Source of the DNA: an uncultured cyanobacterium
GTDB lineage: Bacteria; Cyanobacteriota; Cyanobacteriia; PCC-6307; Cyanobiaceae
Assembly (NCBI GenBank): GCA_903858015.1
Contig: CAIOGZ010000063.1
Span: 1-64,000 of the forward strand
DNA: 64,000 nt
Direction: 5' to 3'
The notes under the pieces were generated by a model. It was given only the letters and a program-made list of their open reading frames with translations. It ran no database searches and was not told the DNA's origin. Position 1 is the first letter of the stretch. The number at the start of each line of letters is the position of its first letter. Below are positions 61,307-64,000 of the stretch, one piece after another. The position numbers and the translations under genes are program-made.

Positions 61307-62599
61307 TCAGAGCGCAACCAGACCCGCCTCGGCCAGGGCCACCAGGGCCCGCTCCAGGGCGATCGCCTGGTGGCTGTGGTGGGTGCCGCCCTGGGCGTAG
61401 AGCACGTAGGGCTGGCGCAGGGGCGCATCGGCGGAAAACTCGCTGGTGCTGCCATCGATGAAGGTGCCACCCGCCATCACGAGATCGCTGGCGTAGCCGG
61501 GCATCGGCGCCGGCACCGGATCGAGGTAAGCGCCCACCGGCGATGCAGCCTGGAAAGCCCGGCAGACGATCTTGAGCGCCTCGGGGCTGCCCAGCCGCAC
61601 CGCCTGGATGCCATCGCTGCGCTCGGCGCCGGGCAGGGGATTCACGGCGAAGCCGAGGTCGGCGAACACCCGGGCCACCAGCTCGGCGCCGATCAGGGCC
61701 TCGGCGACCATCTGGGGTGCCAGGAACAGCCCCTGAAACAGCAGCCGGTGCAGATCGAAGCCGCTGCCACCTTCGCTGCCGATACCGGGAGCGGTGAGTC
61801 GACAACAGGCCTGCTCCACCAGCTCGGTGGTTCCCGCCACATAACCGCCGCCGGGGGCGAGGGTGCCGCCAAGGTTCTTGATCAGCGAACCGGCGATCAG
61901 GTCAGCGCCCACGGCGGTGGGTTCGAGCTCCTCGACCAGCTCGCCGTAGCAGTTGTCGACGAAGCAGATGCAACCCGGTTGGAGGGCCTTCACCCGCTCG
62001 CAGAGGCGACCGATCAACGCCACCGGCAGGGAAGGGCGCCAGCTGTAACCACAGCTGCGCTGGATCAGCACCATGCGGGTGGGCAGGGCCAGCGCCTCGG
62101 CTAGCCGCTGCTCATCCACCAGGCCATTGGCGGTGAGGGGCAGCTCGTCGTAAGCGATGCCGAATTCGGCCAGGGAGCCGGCACCGCGACCCCGCAGGCC
62201 GATCACCTCCTCCAGGGTGTCGTAGGGGCGACCGGTGAGCGAGAGCAGCCGATCGCCCGGCCGCAGCACGCCAAACAGGGCGGCGGCGATGGCGTGGGTG
62301 CCACTCACAAACTGCACCCGTACGGCAGCAGCTTCGGCCTGGAGCACCCGGGCAAACACCCGATCGAGGGTCTCGCGGCCCAGATCCCCATGGCCGTAGC
62401 CGCTCACCGAAGCGAAGTGCTGCACCGCTAGCCGCTCTGCCGCGAAAGCCGCCAGCACCCGCTCCAGCCGGGGCCGCACGGCGGCGGTGCGGGCGGCCGC
62501 GAGCGGGGCGATCGCCGCCAGGGCGAGGGCGATGCGGGCCTGGGCCGCGGCCAGGGCCTGCCGGCCCCCTGGTTGCGCTTCCCTTTCGATCGGACCCAA
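61307..62599 (-). CDS. Methionine gamma-lyase family PLP enzyme
   Basis: A 430-residue fold-type I PLP protein of the Met_gamma_lyase/aluminium-resistance family. 'SVSGYGHGDLGRETLDRVFA' at about 65, 'VQFVSGTHAIAAALFGVLRP', 'CFVDNCYGELVEELEPTAVG' and the Lys site 'IAGSLIKNLGGTLAPGGGYV' are diagnostic. Substrate unproven in cyanobacteria. TTG at 62597-62599 is the start, with GGAG 6-9 nt upstream and no ATG nearby. It is 60 nt upstream of gcvH and probably forms one unit with gcvH-gcvP. Confidence 0.87.
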   Translation of the reverse strand: MGPIEREAQPGGRQALAAAQARIALALAAIAPLAAARTAAVRPRLERVLAAFAAERLAVQHFASVSGYGHGDLGRETLDRVFARVLQAEAAAVRVQFVSGTHAIAAALFGVLRPGDRLLSLTGRPYDTLEEVIGLRGRGAGSLAEFGIAYDELPLTANGLVDEQRLAEALALPTRMVLIQRSCGYSWRPSLPVALIGRLCERVKALQPGCICFVDNCYGELVEELEPTAVGADLIAGSLIKNLGGTLAPGGGYVAGTTELVEQACCRLTAPGIGSEGGSGFDLHRLLFQGLFLAPQMVAEALIGAELVARVFADLGFAVNPLPGAERSDGIQAVRLGSPEALKIVCRAFQAASPVGAYLDPVPAPMPGYASDLVMAGGTFIDGSTSEFSADAPLRQPYVLYAQGGTHHSHQAIALERALVALAEAGLVAL

Positions 62600-63098
62600 T
62601 AGCGCTCCAGCCCTGTGGCCAGATAGTACGTTGCTGATCCGCCAGGATCTTTACAACCCGCCAGGGACATTCAACCCGCCGATAGACTATGAGCCTGACC
62701 AGTAGTTTCGAGGCTCGGACGTACTTATCAAGCATCAAACTATGTTTCGAACCCGCCGGCAGCTGCAGGGCTGGGCTAGGAAAAACTCTGTAAAACCGCC
62801 ATTTTGGCGATCCTGACAACCGGGAACCTTGGCGGTAGCTGGCCCCATGGAGCGGGAGCTCGGTTTTCCAAGGCTTGCTTAGGGCACCTGGCATGGCCCT
62901 GAATCCCAGCAGGCGCCCAACGGCTCCACGGTGCAGAAACTGGCTTGCTGCCCCCTGGCCAGGGCGGGTTGGCCATGGTGCGGTGCGCCCCGAGCCCCGC
63001 CTGATCCGAGCCTGCGGGAGCGACACAGCGGCGGCGGCCCCCTTTCTCATAGAGTCTCGTTCTGCGCGGGCCGCCGCGCCGTTGCCCCCATCTGCCGC
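62600..63098. other. Divergent intergenic region
   Basis: About 500 bp between the PLP enzyme and the desaturase. It must hold both promoters. I see no gene-like frame, no clear tRNA or riboswitch, and only scattered short inverted repeats (e.g. GGCCAGGG/CCCTGGCC near 62957). Confidence 0.5.
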
Positions 63099-64000
63099 AT
63101 GCCCCTCTCCGTCGCCGCGGGCTCTTCGCCACCGGCAGACCGCACGGTCAGCCCCGCCGGCGTCCCCCGCGAGCTGCGCCTGCGGGCTGGCCTGGTGGCC
63201 CCCAGGCCAGCCCTGCCCCGCCGCCAACGCAAGCTCAAGGGCGGCACCACCAGCTTCATGCTGGCCCTGCATGTGGGCGCCGTGGCAGCCCTGCTGCCCC
63301 GCTTCTGGAGTTGGCAGGGCCTGATCGCCCTGGCGGTGCTCTATTGGATGACGGTGTTGGGTGTGACGCTCGGTCTGCATCGCTTGCTGGCCCATCGCAG
63401 CTTTGATGCACCGCGCTGGCTGGAGCGCCTCCTGGTGCTGATGGGCACCCTGGCCTGCCAGAGCGGCCCGATCGAATGGGTGGGCCTGCACCGGCACCAC
63501 CACCTCCACTCCGACCAGCCCATCGACCACCACGATGCTGCCCGCGGCCTCTGGTGGTCCCACAGCGAATGGATGCTGCACGAGATCCCTGCCCTACGGG
63601 AGATCCACCGCTTCACAGCTGATCTGCGCCGCGATCCCTTCTATCGCTGGCTCGACCGCTGGTTCCTGCTGGTCCAGCTTCCCCTCGGGCTGGCCCTCTG
63701 GTTTTATGGCGAGCACGCCGGCGTGCATGGCGGCGGCCTCGGCCTCGTGCTGTGGGCGATCCCGCTGCGGTTGGTGGTGGTTTATCACGTGACCTGGCTG
63801 GTGAATTCGGCGACCCATGCCTTCGGTTACCGCAATTTCGATAGTCCAGACCTCTCCCGCAATTGCTGGTGGGTGGCCCTGCTCAGTTTTGGCGAAGGCT
63901 GGCACAACAACCATCACGCCCACCCCCACTCGGCCCGGCATGGCTTGCGCTGGTTTGAATTCGATATCACCTGGCAGCACATTCGGCTGCTGCGGGCCCT
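63099..64000 (+). CDS. Acyl-lipid (delta-9 type) fatty acid desaturase, 3' end outside
   Basis: At least 300 residues, cut off by the window end. After about 50 basic, disordered residues come membrane helices and the three His boxes of the di-iron desaturases: 'LHRLLAHRSF' (HxxxxH), 'LHRHHHLHSD' (HxxHH) and 'GEGWHNNHHAHPHSAR' (HxxHH), with 'NSATHAFGY' between. This is the DesC-like delta-9 class that introduces the first double bond in membrane lipids, with a role in cold fluidity. ATG at 63099 was taken as start; it is divergent from the PLP enzyme. Confidence 0.92.
   Translation, partial: MPLSVAAGSSPPADRTVSPAGVPRELRLRAGLVAPRPALPRRQRKLKGGTTSFMLALHVGAVAALLPRFWSWQGLIALAVLYWMTVLGVTLGLHRLLAHRSFDAPRWLERLLVLMGTLACQSGPIEWVGLHRHHHLHSDQPIDHHDAARGLWWSHSEWMLHEIPALREIHRFTADLRRDPFYRWLDRWFLLVQLPLGLALWFYGEHAGVHGGGLGLVLWAIPLRLVVVYHVTWLVNSATHAFGYRNFDSPDLSRNCWWVALLSFGEGWHNNHHAHPHSARHGLRWFEFDITWQHIRLLRA

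Noticed and set aside
62112-63581. A 489-codon minus-strand frame spanning the desaturase start and the PLP enzyme
   Set aside because: It reads through two real genes in wrong frames and through the promoter region.

Overview
The window looks like chromosomal DNA of a freshwater picocyanobacterium of the Cyanobium / Synechococcus type. Evidence seen directly: very GC-rich genes with G/C-ending codons, photosystem II psbK, two high-light-inducible proteins, a flv3-flv1 flavodiiron pair, a cyanobacterial-type AbrB regulator, a cyanobacterial-length IspH, cyanobacterial DUF families (DUF3155, DUF4079, DUF1997, HpsJ-like) and scattered HIP1 octamers (GCGATCGC, e.g. near 394, 4433, 34110, 47285, 60787). 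The species assignment is inference; no rRNA is present and only one tRNA was found.

Layout. 1-2.3 kb: tail of a small heat-shock protein, a CsbD-like exported protein, a lone Nif11-type leader peptide and two Hli proteins. 2.5-8.9 kb: rdgB and phosphoglucomutase/phosphomannomutase, a RecB-like nuclease, ygfZ, pyrE, and an exported protein of unknown function. 9-17.1 kb: tRNA(CAU), cyAbrB, a CNNM/CorC-type membrane protein, a Gfo/Idh/MocA oxidoreductase, DUF4231, a very large GH15/phosphorylase-kinase-like protein and a divergent WecG/TagA glycosyltransferase.

17.1-23.5 kb is the accessory part. It is lower in coding density and full of broken genes: a RES toxin with an internal deletion, an intact YefM-YoeB toxin-antitoxin pair, a Uma2-like scrap, a frameshifted PIN (VapC-like) toxin, a second decayed 3' end of the WecG/TagA gene, a ghost copy of an HpsJ-like gene next to an intact HpsJ-like gene, a PEP-CTERM-like surface protein with a clear terminator, and a tgt-psbK junction copied more than once, with one intact psbK, one decayed psbK and a frameshifted Rpn-type nuclease between tgt and psbK.

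23.5-41 kb returns to housekeeping: tgt, cobS, a histidine kinase, a structured non-coding stretch (26.7-27.2 kb), DUF3155, a serine hydrolase, purH, DUF4079, DUF1997, ispH, sfsA, murJ, a repeat-bearing gap, a polysaccharide deacetylase with an altered metal motif, and alaS. 41-48.5 kb carries a SNF2 helicase and a SWIM zinc-finger protein, genes I recall as neighbours in related genomes, here separated by an inverted aminotransferase / FAD-monooxygenase operon; a MEKHLA protein follows.

48.6-57.4 kb is a stress and metal block: flv3-flv1 (O2 photoreduction), an outer-membrane-type protein, znuA divergent from znuC-znuB-zur, and a rubrerythrin. 57.7-62.6 kb holds gcvP, gcvH and a methionine-gamma-lyase-family PLP enzyme on one strand, followed by a divergent acyl-lipid desaturase that runs off the end. 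No transposase, integrase or CRISPR array was seen.
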